From Staphylococcus cohnii subsp. cohnii (GTDB taxonomy: Bacteria > Bacillota > Bacilli > Staphylococcales > Staphylococcaceae), in contig NZ_PPQC01000014.1 of NCBI RefSeq assembly GCF_002902365.1, positions 1 to 64,000 of the forward strand: a stretch of 64,000 nucleotides of DNA, written 5' to 3'. Positions within the stretch are counted from its first letter, which is position 1, and every line of letters begins with the position of its first letter. The position numbers and the translations under genes are program-made. The notes below the pieces were generated by a model. It was not told the DNA's origin. It did no database searches and saw only the letters and a program-made list of their open reading frames with translations. Of the stretch, positions 36,410-47,086 are shown one piece after another.

Positions 36410-37621
36410 CTACGATTCATCTTCTACAACTCTATTTTTAGCTGCTGGATAACCAAAAATAAAGAATAGTAGTGACATTAACAATAATGCAATAATACCT
36501 GATATCCAATTTCCTGTGTAATCATGTAAGTATCCAATTAAAAATGGTCCAATCGCTGCGATTAAATATCCTACTGATTGGCCAAATCCTGATAATGAAA
36601 TACTACCATCACTTGTCCGTGCACGAATGGAAAAGAATGTCATACATAAACTGAAACAAGCGCCCATTGCTAAACCAGCGATGACCATACCGATAACAAG
36701 TAATACTAATGACTGTGTAAAGAATAAGCCAAAACCAGTTAGGAATAAGATTGTAATAATAACGACCAATATACGTTGGTCTTTCAATTTAGATGCAATA
36801 ATTGGAAATGAAAATGTCATAGGTACTTGGGAAAATTGATTGAGCATTAATAAATAGCCTGCTGTGGATGGATCCACACCTCTATCCACTAATATCGATG
36901 GTACCCATGCAACAACAGTATAGAACACCATGGATTGGAAGCCCATCGTCAAAGCCACCATCCAAGCTAATTTAGATTTGATAATATTAACTTTTTTGTG
37001 ATGTTTGACTTGTGTTTCATCAATGGTTTGTTTTTCTAATTTTGCACCTTTACGTGCTTTCGGTATCCACAAAATAATTGCGATAATCCCTAGAATAATC
37101 CAAAATGACAATGACAACCTAAAACCAAGCGGTGTTTGAGATAATGGGAAACTCAGTCCACCACCTAAGCCTGCTGTAAAGTTCATAGTCCCACTATAGA
37201 TACCCGTAGCTATACCAATTTGCATCGGAAAATACCATTTCACATAACTAGGTAATACAACGTTACCAAATGCAATTGCTATCCCTAATACTAATGTACC
37301 AATAATGAATAAACTAAAATCTCCAGCTACACGTAAGTACAATCCAATAATCAGTAATATTGTAGAGTACAAAATTGTACGAGACATTGTTAAACGTGAG
37401 GTTACTCTCGATACTAATGGAGAAACAATCGCAAAAATAATGAGCGGTATAGTAGTTAAGATGCCAGCAACACTGTTATTAATTTCCATTACATGCTTAA
37501 TCTCATCAACTACAGGCCCTACTGATGTGAGTGGTGCACGTAAGGTAGAAGCAATAAACACTATTGCTAAAATTACGCCCCAATTTTCTTTGATTCTATG
37601 TATGCGATAGGGTTCAGTCAT
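36410..37621 (-). CDS. MFS transporter of the CynX/NimT type
   Basis: This 403-residue permease has twelve predicted membrane helices. The segment STLRAPLTSVGPVVDEI near the N-terminus is characteristic of the CynX/NimT group of anion or small-molecule transporters. The start at 37621 is supported by AAGGTGG six bases upstream. It is the last gene on the strand of the allF-allG-allH-allK unit, about 110 bases after allK. Transport of a ureide-pathway compound such as oxamate or carbamate is a guess from position only. Confidence 0.82.
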   Translation of the reverse strand: MTEPYRIHRIKENWGVILAIVFIASTLRAPLTSVGPVVDEIKHVMEINNSVAGILTTIPLIIFAIVSPLVSRVTSRLTMSRTILYSTILLIIGLYLRVAGDFSLFIIGTLVLGIAIAFGNVVLPSYVKWYFPMQIGIATGIYSGTMNFTAGLGGGLSFPLSQTPLGFRLSLSFWIILGIIAIILWIPKARKGAKLEKQTIDETQVKHHKKVNIIKSKLAWMVALTMGFQSMVFYTVVAWVPSILVDRGVDPSTAGYLLMLNQFSQVPMTFSFPIIASKLKDQRILVVIITILFLTGFGLFFTQSLVLLVIGMVIAGLAMGACFSLCMTFFSIRARTSDGSISLSGFGQSVGYLIAAIGPFLIGYLHDYTGNWISGIIALLLMSLLFFIFGYPAAKNRVVEDES

Positions 37622-37733
37622 CTTATACCACCTTTCTTCCAAGTCTTTTAGTCTTTTAATATAATAATACAACGAATCGAACAAATGAAAACCATTTGAA
37701 CGATTCGCAAATAATTGATTCTAAGGAACTCAT

Positions 37734-38684
37734 CTATGATTGATCAACATTTAATAAAATACGTGTACCTGCTTTACCCTCTAATGCTTCAACTGCATCA
37801 TCTAATGAACAAATAATCGCTTCTTTACCCATTTCAGCAAATTAAATCGCAGCTTCAATCTTAGGTAACATACTTCCTGCAGGAAATTGTCCCTCTGCAA
37901 CATAAGCTTTTGCTTGATCAACTGAAATCGTTGCTAATTTCTCTTCGTTCGGTTTACCAAAGTTCACACAAACATTTGAGACATCAGTTAACATCATGAA
38001 TGTATCTGCTTCAACTTGTTGCGCAAGTTTCAAACCAGAGCGGTCTTTATCGATAACCGCTTCAACACCTTGAATGCTTCCGTTTTCATCACGATAAACT
38101 GGTATACCACCGCCACCAGAAGAAATAACGATTGCTTGATCAATCAATGCTTTGATTTGATTTACACCGTGAATCACAAGTGGTTCTGGTGAAGGAACAA
38201 CACGACGGTAGCCTCTACCTGCATCTTCTACCATCACAAAACCATGCGCTTCTTCTAGACGTTTTGCTTCAATTTCGTCAAAAAATACGCCAATCGGTTT
38301 TGTTGGATTATCAAATGCTTGGTCATCTTTATCCACTTCTACCATTGTTAATAATGTTACCACATCACTTTGAATGTCTAACGCATGCAAATGGTTTTTT
38401 AAAGATTCTTCCATCATATAACCGATGAATCCTTGTGATTCAGCATTACAAGCGTTAATTGGAAGTGGATCAACAACGTCTTTTGCCGCTTCATTTTGAG
38501 CAATAATATTACCGACTTGTGGTCCATTACCATGTGTAATGACAATGTTATGTCCAATTTTTTTCAACTCTGCCATTTTACGTGTAGCAGCAAACACATT
38601 TTTATATTGGTTGTCGTATGACGCTTCTTGTTTAGGTTGTAAAATAGCGTTACCACCTAAAGCAAGTACAACTCGCTTACTCAT
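37734..38684 (-). pseudogene. allK: Carbamate kinase (AllK/ArcC-like) with in-frame TAA
   Basis: The frame begins MSKRVVLALGGNAILQ and shows the carbamate-kinase motifs HGNGPQVGN and SSGGGGIPV. It stops at TAA 37842-37844 after residue 280 (LPKIEAAI). In the same frame a further 35 codons continue the family C-terminus (FAEMGKEAII, then GTRILL) to a TAG at 37734. The whole length of about 316 residues would be normal. The enzyme makes ATP, ammonia and carbon dioxide from carbamoyl phosphate and ADP. Loss of the last helix and strand would probably inactivate it. It follows allH after 13 bases. Confidence 0.85.
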
Positions 38685-38697
38685 ACGTTTCACTCCT

Positions 38698-39468
38698 TCA
38701 AGTTAATGCTACAAACATGCCATATACTGTGTCTCTTCCTGATGACGAACCTACTTTAAGCAGTCGATCAATGTTTGCCAGTGACGGTTCATGTTGTAAC
38801 TCTAATATTTTCGAACTAAACAACCCTTGTTGTGCGCATTTTAAAAAGGTTTCTCCTACTAGTGTTGTTAATGGTTCATGAAGTAGGTGTTTTAATTTTT
38901 CTAAATTTGGTTTTCTAATATATGGATTGGTAAAATGAATAAACAACATACCAGTTAGAATGTCATCACCAGAAGGCGTAAGTCCTTGTCCTCTACCAAT
39001 GAGGTAGCGGTAATATTGTTCTACGGTTTCAACATCTTCATATTTAAGTGCATGTATGATTCGGCTCATTGTTTGGCGGTCAAAGTCACCTTCATCGTAC
39101 ATCTTAAAGTCATATGTCGATATATTTTGCTTTAGTTCATCATTATTTACCTTTTCAGCGAAGTCTTTAAATGGCAATGATGCAACATCCCACACAAGTT
39201 GGCATGTTTTACTCATATGAATTGTGTTAGGACCTACAGTGATTTATTGGTTTAGGGAAATCTCATTTAACAAACTTCGTTTCGTTTGTTGGTCTATTAA
39301 TATACCAAATGGAAACATGCCATTTTCATCGGTACCTATAAATATAAGTTCTTGCGCATCATTAACAATATTGAATCCTTTATTAAATATGCTATGCACA
39401 TAAAAAGTTTGATGATTTGTTAATATTTCCTTGGCAATATTGCCTATAGCTGTTGCGTGGAAAATCAA
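38698..39468 (-). pseudogene. allH: DUF2877 protein (AllH/YlbF-like) with in-frame TAA
   Basis: A frame of about 255 residues starts at TTG 39468, overlapping the TGA that would end the allG-like gene. It is interrupted at TAA 39244-39246 after LLNEISLNQ and continues in the same frame with ITVGPNTIH, then the DUF2877 signature GRGQGLTPSGDDILTG, to its stop at 38698. In E. coli AllH (YlbF) is one of three subunits of oxamate carbamoyltransferase. An ATG after the stop (39216) might allow a shorter restart product, but no ribosome site precedes it. Confidence 0.82.
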
Positions 39469-40730
39469 GCTTTAAAGCCTAATTTCTCTGCATATGCAGT
39501 AATTGCTTTTTCGAAACATTCAATCGGTGGGTGAACTGTACCTGCACCAATTTAACCATAACCAGCAATTTTATGTGCAATACCTGTATTAATAACTGGA
39601 GTAATACCTGTTTCAACGACTTTACGTGCATCAATGCCTAAGCAAGCACCTTTGAAGTTCCACGTAGAAATGGCAAAGTTTGGATTCTCACCGATACAAA
39701 TTTCAGTCATTTCATTGCTGATATCTAATGCATCATCAAAGCCACCAGTACCAACGAATCTAGTTACTGCTGGCGCAGCAATCATTGCCATACCACCAAC
39801 ACCGATTGTTTCAGTGATGGCAGAGTCACCGATATCAGTATTAGCATCTTCAGCAGAATAGCCTGTAAAGAATAAGCCATGAGGCGTATTAACTGGTGCA
39901 GTAAACCATTCATCACCCATACCAGCGATGCGAATACCGAAGTTTTCACCGTTACGACACATAGCTGTTACAACTGTACCGTGTTCGATTGTACGTGCTG
40001 CATCCATCATAGCTTTACCTGTAGCCATCGCTACGTTTAAGAAGAATTGGTCTGTATCAGCTAAGAATTGTAGCACCTCTGTACGTTTTTCTGCTTCAAC
40101 ATCCTCTAACGAAGAGATAATAGGCGCAACTTCTTTTAAGAAAGCTAATGAAGCTGCAATATTACGTTGGTGGAATTCATCACCCATTGCAATTGCTTTA
40201 GCGATTAATACATTAACATTTAAGCCATCGTTCATTTTGTGTAATGCTTTGCTTAATACTGGTCCTAAAACATCTTTCATCCAGTGAAGACGATTTACTA
40301 CTGTATCATTATAAGCACCGAAACGTAATACTGCACCGATACCTTCGTTCATTTGGCAATATGCTTCGTTACCCGTCTCTCTATTTTCCACAACAAGTAC
40401 AGGCATGTTAGCTGAAGTAATACCACCCATTGGACCAACTGCATTGACATGGTGACACGGGATGAAAGTAATTTGACCTTCTTCTAACAATTTACGTGCA
40501 TCTTGTTCATTATCTGCCCATCCTTCAAAAAGGATTGCACCGACACAAGAACCTTGCATAGGATCTGTCATATTTTCATATTTAATTGGTGGACCAGCAT
40601 GTAATAATACATTTTCTTTGAGTTCAGGAATTTTAGATTTGGCTGGCACTACATCTACTAAAAATGGTGCTGCTGCAATCATCTTATCAATGACTGCTTG
40701 GTTAGCTTCATCTATTGTTTTATAAGCCAT
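39465..40730 (-). pseudogene. allG: DUF1116 protein (AllG/YlbE-like) with in-frame TAA near its end
   Basis: The open part, 392 residues from ATG 40730 (MAYKTIDEANQAVIDKM), is preceded by AGGAGAG. It covers nearly all of the DUF1116 family and stops at TAA 39552-39554 after HKIAGYG. In the same frame IGAGTVHPPIECFEKAI and more follow for 28 codons to a TGA at 39465 that overlaps the next start, which is the expected coupled end. In E. coli AllG (YlbE) is a subunit of oxamate carbamoyltransferase. Truncation of 28 residues may or may not abolish activity. Confidence 0.83.
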
Positions 40731-40731
40731 T

Positions 40732-42492
40732 TTATACCATCTCTCCTTCATAATTGTTTAAGAATTGCAGTACTTTCATTAATTTTTCATCTCCACCTGC
40801 AATTGGGCGCCAGTTGAATTGAACGACTGGTGCATCACTTGCTTGGATTGCTTCAGTAAAGCTCTTCAATCCAATATTAATTACACTTGGTTTCATGTTT
40901 ATTAAATTCATTATTTTTTCATCGACAGCTAAATCAACCGGTTCTGAATCAAATGATTTCGTTGCTAATTTTGGTTGAGCTACATTACTACCAACTAAGT
41001 TAAGTGCAGTACGCACCATTTGATCATTTGTTTCACAAACAATGGCGCCAGCTTCTGTTAACGTTTTAACTTGATTATCATATCCCTGGTGGTCATGTTG
41101 CGTACCGACAACTGTAGCAAGATCCGCTAATGAACGACCGTTGGCTTTAACTTTTTCTAAAATCGTTTTTATTGTCGGCGCAAGTTCACTAGCCATATCA
41201 TCATGACTACCATAACCTATGACATTATCTAACATAATTACAGCAGTTGAAGGATCATCAGAAGAAGTTTCTAACATTTCAATACGTTTGGATGGATCAA
41301 TCATTGGATGCGGTCTACCTTGTGTATAAATGTCATCGCCCAAGTCGATGATTTCATGGTTTCCACCTTTATATGAGAAACCTTCTGGTGTTACTTCGCC
41401 TGAAGCGTCACCTAAAGTATCTTTAACTAACATAGCTGCTTCTGAAGCTAAAGTACCACCTGAATAATATCCTTTGATGCCATCTTGGTTGTCAGCAAAT
41501 TCAATACCAAGATTTTCTTTAAATGTTGGTTTGAATTGTGGCGTTTCATCATTAGACAGTTGAACAGATACGCGTGCCGCTTCTTCTAATGTATATGCAT
41601 GGTAGATATTTTCTTCAGTATAAGTTGGTTTAGAACCTAAGAATAAGGTAACAACAGGTTTTTTAATATTACGTAGAAGATTTAATACTTTTTCTTCGAC
41701 TTCTTTAGCTGGTGGTTTAGAAATAACAGTAATGACTTTAACCTTAGGATCTGCATTTAACGCTTTAATACTATCTAACATCGTGATTGCACCAACTTCA
41801 GTTGATAGGTCACGTCCGCCAGTACCGATTGCGTTAGTCACACCTTTTCCTTCACGGTCAATGATTGTTGTCACTTCTTGGATTCCTGTACCTGAAGCAC
41901 CAATAACACCAATGTCACCTTCGTTCACTGTGTTTGTGAAAGCAAGTGGTAAGCTATGGATAATACCTGTACCACAGTCAGGCCCCATCACTAATAATCC
42001 TTTTTCATGCGCCATTTGTTTTAAACGTACTTCGTCTGATTTAGCAACATTATCGCTAAACATAAATACGTTTAAATTGTTTTTTAAAGCATTTTCAGCT
42101 TCCATCGCTGCATATTGACCAGGGATTGAAATTAATGCCAAGTTAGGATTGTTTGCTAACTCTAAAGCACGATTCCAGTTTGAAGCTTCGTCTTGTTTTT
42201 TAGACTTGTCATCCTCTTCACCTTTACCTTTGAGTTCTGCATCTACTTGTTCATTAACTTCATCAACTTTTGATTCATCATCTGTATCTACGATGACTAC
42301 GATATCGTTTGGTTTCGCATTGTCTAATTCTGCAGTATCAAATCCTGATGATTTGAAAATGTCTTTATTGGCAGGCGTCCCCATCATAATTGATACTTGG
42401 TTCACACCATCAATCGCAGATAATTTATTCGATAATAACATTAAGACAATCGAATCTTGGTACGTGTTTTCTTTAATTATTGTGTATAACAT
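40732..42492 (-). CDS. allF: FdrA-like subunit of oxamate carbamoyltransferase
   Basis: This 586-residue protein is related to succinyl-CoA synthetase alpha, with the nucleotide-binding segment DIGVIGASGTGIQEVTTI and GPDCGTGI. An insertion rich in Asp, Glu and Lys (about residues 75-105) makes it longer than the E. coli protein of about 555 residues. FdrA with YlbE and YlbF has been shown in E. coli to split oxalurate into oxamate and carbamoyl phosphate. The stop is one base before the allG start. The frame is intact, unlike its three downstream partners. Confidence 0.87.
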   Translation of the reverse strand: MLYTIIKENTYQDSIVLMLLSNKLSAIDGVNQVSIMMGTPANKDIFKSSGFDTAELDNAKPNDIVVIVDTDDESKVDEVNEQVDAELKGKGEEDDKSKKQDEASNWNRALELANNPNLALISIPGQYAAMEAENALKNNLNVFMFSDNVAKSDEVRLKQMAHEKGLLVMGPDCGTGIIHSLPLAFTNTVNEGDIGVIGASGTGIQEVTTIIDREGKGVTNAIGTGGRDLSTEVGAITMLDSIKALNADPKVKVITVISKPPAKEVEEKVLNLLRNIKKPVVTLFLGSKPTYTEENIYHAYTLEEAARVSVQLSNDETPQFKPTFKENLGIEFADNQDGIKGYYSGGTLASEAAMLVKDTLGDASGEVTPEGFSYKGGNHEIIDLGDDIYTQGRPHPMIDPSKRIEMLETSSDDPSTAVIMLDNVIGYGSHDDMASELAPTIKTILEKVKANGRSLADLATVVGTQHDHQGYDNQVKTLTEAGAIVCETNDQMVRTALNLVGSNVAQPKLATKSFDSEPVDLAVDEKIMNLINMKPSVINIGLKSFTEAIQASDAPVVQFNWRPIAGGDEKLMKVLQFLNNYEGEMV

Positions 42493-42507
42493 AATATTCC
42501 TCCGTTA

Positions 42508-43557
42508 TTATTCTGCAAATCTATTTTTTCCGTGATAACGATCAAAGTGTACGTCTTCTGACACTAAGTAATTGTAAATTTCATCAACAATTTCAATGCC
42601 TTTTTCATCGTATTTTTCACTACGTAAGCGTCCACGTTCACATGGATAGAATATTTCTCCATATCCTTCAGCAGCTGGTTGAGCTTTCAATTCATCTAAC
42701 ATCGTTGAAATACGTGATTTAAATTGGTCTAAGTCTGTAAAGAAGGCAGGGTTAATGACGATGTGTAATTGTCCAAGATCACGTCCTTTGGTTAAATCTT
42801 TGTACATAGATGAAACATGCACACCATGTGGCACACCTAGCAGACTTCCTGACAAGATATCTACCATCATCATCAAACCGTAACCTTTCGGCCCCGCCAC
42901 TGGAACAAGTGCATGAACATCTCTTGCATTTGTTGTTGGCTCACCGTTAGCATCTACTGCCCATGTATCTGGAATAGATTGATGTTTAGCTCTAGCATCA
43001 AGCACTTTACCCCATGCTTGTACTGTTGTAGCCATATCAAATGTAATGATACGCTCATCATTTGACGGTGCACTAAATGCAATTGGGTTTGTACCAAAAT
43101 AAGGCTCTGTACCACCAAAAGGTACCACCATTGGATCAGATTGACACATACTTAAACCAACCATGTTTGCTTTAGATGCCATTTCCACGAAATAACCTAA
43201 AGCACCACTATGAGAAATATGTTTCACACCTACAACCGCCACGCCATTTTTTTTGGCCATTTCAATTGCTTTTTCCATTGCTTGTTTTGCAGCTTGATGT
43301 CCAGGGCCATTATCGCCTTCAAAAACACCTGTCGAAGGACCCGTTTGCTCAAATTGATACTCAGGGTTAGCAGTAATACCTCCCTTAGCAATACGTTCCG
43401 CATAATATTCCACTCTGACTGCACCATGAGAATGAATACCTCGATGGTCTGCAAAAGTCAAAACATCAGCGACATCCTTTGCAGCATCTTCATTTAATCC
43501 AGCTTTAACAAGTTTATTTTTCATTAAATCAAATAAATCATTTTTAGAAACGCGCAT
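42508..43557 (-). CDS. allD: Ureidoglycolate dehydrogenase-like protein (first paralogue)
   Basis: This 349-residue protein belongs to the malate/L-lactate dehydrogenase family (Ldh_2), with FADHRGIHSHGAVRV, HSGALGYFVEMA and PYFGTNPIAFS. In ureide degradation AllD oxidises (S)-ureidoglycolate to oxalurate with NAD. AAGGAGG lies before the ATG. It lies 15 bases before the allF-like gene and heads the allF-allG-allH-allK unit. Its close paralogue lies about 150 bases upstream, so one may act on a different 2-hydroxy acid. The C-terminus has an extension, HFDRYHGKNRFAE. Confidence 0.88.
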   Translation of the reverse strand: MRVSKNDLFDLMKNKLVKAGLNEDAAKDVADVLTFADHRGIHSHGAVRVEYYAERIAKGGITANPEYQFEQTGPSTGVFEGDNGPGHQAAKQAMEKAIEMAKKNGVAVVGVKHISHSGALGYFVEMASKANMVGLSMCQSDPMVVPFGGTEPYFGTNPIAFSAPSNDERIITFDMATTVQAWGKVLDARAKHQSIPDTWAVDANGEPTTNARDVHALVPVAGPKGYGLMMMVDILSGSLLGVPHGVHVSSMYKDLTKGRDLGQLHIVINPAFFTDLDQFKSRISTMLDELKAQPAAEGYGEIFYPCERGRLRSEKYDEKGIEIVDEIYNYLVSEDVHFDRYHGKNRFAE

Positions 43558-43619
43558 ATTACAACCTCCTTATTACTATTATTGTGTTTTATTTCACTAT
43601 AAAATGTGTTTTCAAGCAG

Positions 43620-43706
43620 TAAAAAAAGAAGTTACTAAAGACGCACCATGCTAAATGTCGTAAGTCACCATTTATTACATTAAATTATCTCGTTCACTTC
43701 TTTTTA
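43620..43706 (-). terminator. Weak hairpin between the two allD paralogues
   Basis: AAAAAGAAGT and CACTTCTTTTT can pair across the gap, with AAAAAA on the outer side. It may partly separate the two units. Confidence 0.4.
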
Positions 43707-43713
43707 TGACTTC

Positions 43714-44745
43714 TTAATATATGTCATCAGATATTAAATAATCATAAATCTCTTGAGCAACTGGAATACCACGCTCTGCATATTGTTTTTTAACTTCTTC
43801 TTGAATCTCACCTGGGTAATACACTTGATCAAAACCTTTGGCTGGTTTAACACCATGTAACTCGTCTACCATGTCAGAAACTCGTGTTAAAAATTGTGCT
43901 TCATCAGCAAAATATGCTGGATTAATCACGATATGAAATTGTCCTAATCTACGATATTGACTTAAATCTTCATACATCGAAGTGACATGCTTACCAAATG
44001 GCAAACCTAATAAGCTGCCCGCTAATATATCTACCATCATCATCAAACCGTAACCTTTTGGCCCAGCTACAGGTAATAATGCAGCTACTTCAAAAGGATT
44101 TGTAGTAGGTTCACCTTGTTTGTCCACTGCCCATGTATCAGGTATTGATTTGTGTTTTGAGCGTGCATCTAATATTTTCCCCCACGCTTGTACCGTTGTT
44201 GCCATATCAAACAATATGGGCTCACCATTTTTTCGTGGTGACGCAAAGGCGATTGGATTCGTACCAAAATAAGGTTCTGTACCACCAAATGGTACGACCA
44301 TCGGGTCAGATTGGCATACGGTTAATGCAACCATGCCTTGTTTTGCAGCTTGTTCTGCAAAATAGCCAATGGCACCACTATGCCCCATCTCTTGAATACC
44401 TACCATACCGATACCACTGGATTTTGCTAAATTAATGGCTTCTTCCATCGCTTGATATGCAACATAATGGCCAACAGCATTATCGCCGAAATATGTGCCT
44501 GCTGAAGGACCAGTCTTCGTAAATTTCAAATCTGGTTCCAAATTAAAACCTTTTTTAGCAATTCGTTCTGTATAATACTGCATTCGAACTGAGCCATGTG
44601 AATGAATGCCTCGCTCGTCAGCAAATATCATGAGATCTGCTGTTTTTTCAGCTTGCGCGTCAGGTAAACCTGCATGTGTTAATTTCTCTTTAAATAATTG
44701 GCGTAGTTTACCACGTTCGACGTATATTAATGCTCCCTCTTCCAT
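43714..44745 (-). CDS. allD: Ureidoglycolate dehydrogenase-like protein (second paralogue)
   Basis: This 343-residue paralogue of the neighbouring gene shares long identical blocks such as CQSDPMVVPFGGTEPYFGTN and VAGPKGYGLMMMVDIL. The start at 44745 is chosen from AAGGAAGG nine bases upstream. It follows the allE-like gene with a gap of 15 bases, so it is the copy coupled to ureidoglycine aminohydrolase, which directly makes the ureidoglycolate substrate. On that ground it is the better candidate for the true AllD. No missing motif was seen. Confidence 0.87.
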   Translation of the reverse strand: MEEGALIYVERGKLRQLFKEKLTHAGLPDAQAEKTADLMIFADERGIHSHGSVRMQYYTERIAKKGFNLEPDLKFTKTGPSAGTYFGDNAVGHYVAYQAMEEAINLAKSSGIGMVGIQEMGHSGAIGYFAEQAAKQGMVALTVCQSDPMVVPFGGTEPYFGTNPIAFASPRKNGEPILFDMATTVQAWGKILDARSKHKSIPDTWAVDKQGEPTTNPFEVAALLPVAGPKGYGLMMMVDILAGSLLGLPFGKHVTSMYEDLSQYRRLGQFHIVINPAYFADEAQFLTRVSDMVDELHGVKPAKGFDQVYYPGEIQEEVKKQYAERGIPVAQEIYDYLISDDIY

Positions 44746-44760
44746 GACTAACAACCTTCC

Positions 44761-45549
44761 TTAAATTTCTATATCTCTATTTGCATCCTTGGAATAGATG
44801 TAAGCGAATGGTTCGTCTAAACCAACAGCATAAGTTGCTTGTGGTGCATAAGCACCCATAAAGATGTAATCACCTTTATCAACTGGTTGCCATTCGTTGT
44901 CTAAGTTGTACATGCCACGTCCACTTAATACATAAGCCCCATGTTCTTGAACGTGTGTTTCAATATAACCGTGTGAAGCGCCTGGTTTAAATGACAAGAT
45001 GTGAATATTCATATCATATGCTAATTCTTTTGGTAGCAAATCAAGAATTTTCACTTCTTCCATGCCTTCGTATGGTTCTTGTACCATATCATTAACGTTT
45101 CCAGTTACAACTTCTGGCGTATAACCTTCTAAAGGTTGATAACGTTTTTTATATAAGAACACTCGACTGTCGTTATTTTGATTGCTATTTTCAAATGTCA
45201 TTACTTGATGAGATGGTACATATAAATAACCACCTGCACTCGATTCGTATTTTTTATCATCTGCATACGCATTGATGTTTCCGTATTCAACATAGATGAA
45301 TGTCTGAACACCATCTCCACCAAACCCTTGTCTATTACCACCTTGATTTTTCAATGTTACAAGGTAGTCTACAAAGCGTGCACCAAGTCTCGGTGAACCT
45401 AAAATCGTTACGTCACAGTCTTCAAAACCAGGCACAACGTTATTTACTAAACCGTCTGGTGTGATGACTGCGTAGTTATCTTTTTTAATTACTGAACGTG
45501 TTTCTAATAAACCTTCTCTATATCCTTGATTATGATTAATATAACCCAT
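44761..45549 (-). CDS. allE: (S)-ureidoglycine aminohydrolase (YlbA/AllE)
   Basis: This 262-residue bicupin protein begins [19 protein letters not shown] and has a second cupin with the metal-site segment [19 protein letters not shown] (about 186-204), matching AllE. It releases ammonia from (S)-ureidoglycine to give (S)-ureidoglycolate, using manganese. AAGGAG lies before the ATG. It is followed by the second allD paralogue on the same strand. The length equals that of the E. coli enzyme. Confidence 0.9.
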   Translation of the reverse strand: MGYINHNQGYREGLLETRSVIKKDNYAVITPDGLVNNVVPGFEDCDVTILGSPRLGARFVDYLVTLKNQGGNRQGFGGDGVQTFIYVEYGNINAYADDKKYESSAGGYLYVPSHQVMTFENSNQNNDSRVFLYKKRYQPLEGYTPEVVTGNVNDMVQEPYEGMEEVKILDLLPKELAYDMNIHILSFKPGASHGYIETHVQEHGAYVLSGRGMYNLDNEWQPVDKGDYIFMGAYAPQATYAVGLDEPFAYIYSKDANRDIEI

Positions 45550-45679
45550 AAATAAAATGCTCCTTTTCTTTATCTGTATTTAAAATCTTTTATGCTTATC
45601 TCTATAAAAAGTTTGTTGAACCATGCTTATTTTATTTATATAGCTCAATGATGTTGTTCTAGTTGTCTATGACCAAGTA

Positions 45680-46912
45680 TTATTCTTTATAAGCAAGTTT
45701 ATATAATACTTGTTTTAACACTTCGATACCTTTAACTAAATCTTCTACATTTGTCTCTTCTTCAACGTTGTGACTCACACCGTTAATAGATGGTACAAAC
45801 AACATTGAAGTTGGTACATATTTAGCAAAAATTTGAGAATCGTGACCTGCACCAGAAGGCATTAATTTCCACTCTGATTCACCCACTACAGTTTCAGCAG
45901 CATTCTGAACTTCTTTAACCAAGCGTTCATCCATCGATGTCGGTGCTTCATCCATCCATAAATCAATGTCACATTGCACGCCTTCTTCTTCAGATACACG
46001 TTTAATACATGCATCAATTTCTTCTGCAAATTGATTTAACTCATCTTGATTAATATGACGACAATCAATAGAGAACGTAACTTCTCCTGGAACTACATTA
46101 ACTGTATTTGGCACTGGATCTACGCGGCCAAATGTAATGACTAATGGATCCCCTATTTCTCGCGCACGATCAGTTAATTGGTTAGCGATTTTGCTGAAAG
46201 CTACAACTGCATCATTTCTCAAGCCCATCGGTGTTGTACCTGCATGGTTTGCTTCACCTTTTAAGTTGATTGTATAACGCTTCTGACCAACGATACCGTT
46301 AACGACACCAATTGATTTGTTTTCAGTTTCCAATACTTTACCTTGTTCAATATGCACTTCGATAAATGATTTTATGTAACTATAATCATTATCTGCTGTT
46401 CGATAATCAAAACCACATTCCCGCATTGCTTCTTTAAAAGCAACACCTTCACCATCAGCAATTGAATCAACATCAGCCTTATCAGCTAAGTTAAAAAAGT
46501 TTTTGCTTCCCCAGAAAGCAAATGGGAAACGGCTACCTTCCTCTTCTGCTAAAGCTAAAATTTCTAATGAACGTAATGGCTGACCATATTCAGCTTTAAG
46601 TGACTGCATCGCAACAACAGCTGCTAACACACCAAATTGACCATCTAAATGACCACCTTCAACAACTGTGTCAATATGAGAACCGGACATAATTGTTTCT
46701 TCTGGGTATTTGCTACCTTCAATACGTCCTTTCAAGTTGCCTATGCTATCGAATTCTGTTTCAAATCCATCTTTTTCTAGTGTTTCTTTCAATGCTTGAA
46801 CAGCATTTGACCATTCTTTAGAATAAAGTAGACGCGTGATGCCCCCACCAGTCAAACCGCCAAACGCAGTAAATTTTTTGTCTAGAGCCTCAAAAGAAGA
46901 TCGGATGTCCAT
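45680..46912 (-). CDS. allC: Allantoate amidohydrolase (M20 family)
   Basis: This 410-residue metal-dependent amidohydrolase has the ligand motifs GSHIDTVVEGGHLDGQFG (about 75-92), EEEGSRF and HIEQGKVLE, plus SGAGHDSQIF and GVSHNVEEET near the C-terminus, all of the AllC/N-carbamoyl amino-acid hydrolase group. It converts allantoate to ureidoglycine, ammonia and carbon dioxide. The start at 46912 follows AAGGAG by nine bases. Its upstream region carries a good cre match. A second family member lies divergently at about 48-49 kb. Confidence 0.9.
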   Translation of the reverse strand: MDIRSSFEALDKKFTAFGGLTGGGITRLLYSKEWSNAVQALKETLEKDGFETEFDSIGNLKGRIEGSKYPEETIMSGSHIDTVVEGGHLDGQFGVLAAVVAMQSLKAEYGQPLRSLEILALAEEEGSRFPFAFWGSKNFFNLADKADVDSIADGEGVAFKEAMRECGFDYRTADNDYSYIKSFIEVHIEQGKVLETENKSIGVVNGIVGQKRYTINLKGEANHAGTTPMGLRNDAVVAFSKIANQLTDRAREIGDPLVITFGRVDPVPNTVNVVPGEVTFSIDCRHINQDELNQFAEEIDACIKRVSEEEGVQCDIDLWMDEAPTSMDERLVKEVQNAAETVVGESEWKLMPSGAGHDSQIFAKYVPTSMLFVPSINGVSHNVEEETNVEDLVKGIEVLKQVLYKLAYKE

Positions 46913-46945
46913 GTAATTCAACTCCTTTTTCATTTCACATACAAT

Positions 46946-46959
46946 TATAAGCGTTTACA
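46946..46959 (-). promoter_or_regulatory. cre-like site upstream of allC
   Basis: The minus strand reads TGTAAACGCTTATA, one mismatch to TGWAARCGNTWWCW. It lies about 34 bases before the allC start. Confidence 0.5.
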
Positions 46960-47086
46960 TATGACTTATCATTCACAATTCTAACAATAATGTTCTTTAC
47001 TTTTATTCGATTTATACAAATACATGGTATTTTTTATTTGAGATACTATATTTAGCAAAATATATCTAATAGGAGGCTAGGTCAAT

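Noticed and set aside
37734-40730. Selenocysteine or pyrrolysine recoding at the internal stops
   Set aside because: All three codons are TAA, while selenocysteine uses TGA and pyrrolysine uses TAG; no SECIS-like element was seen.
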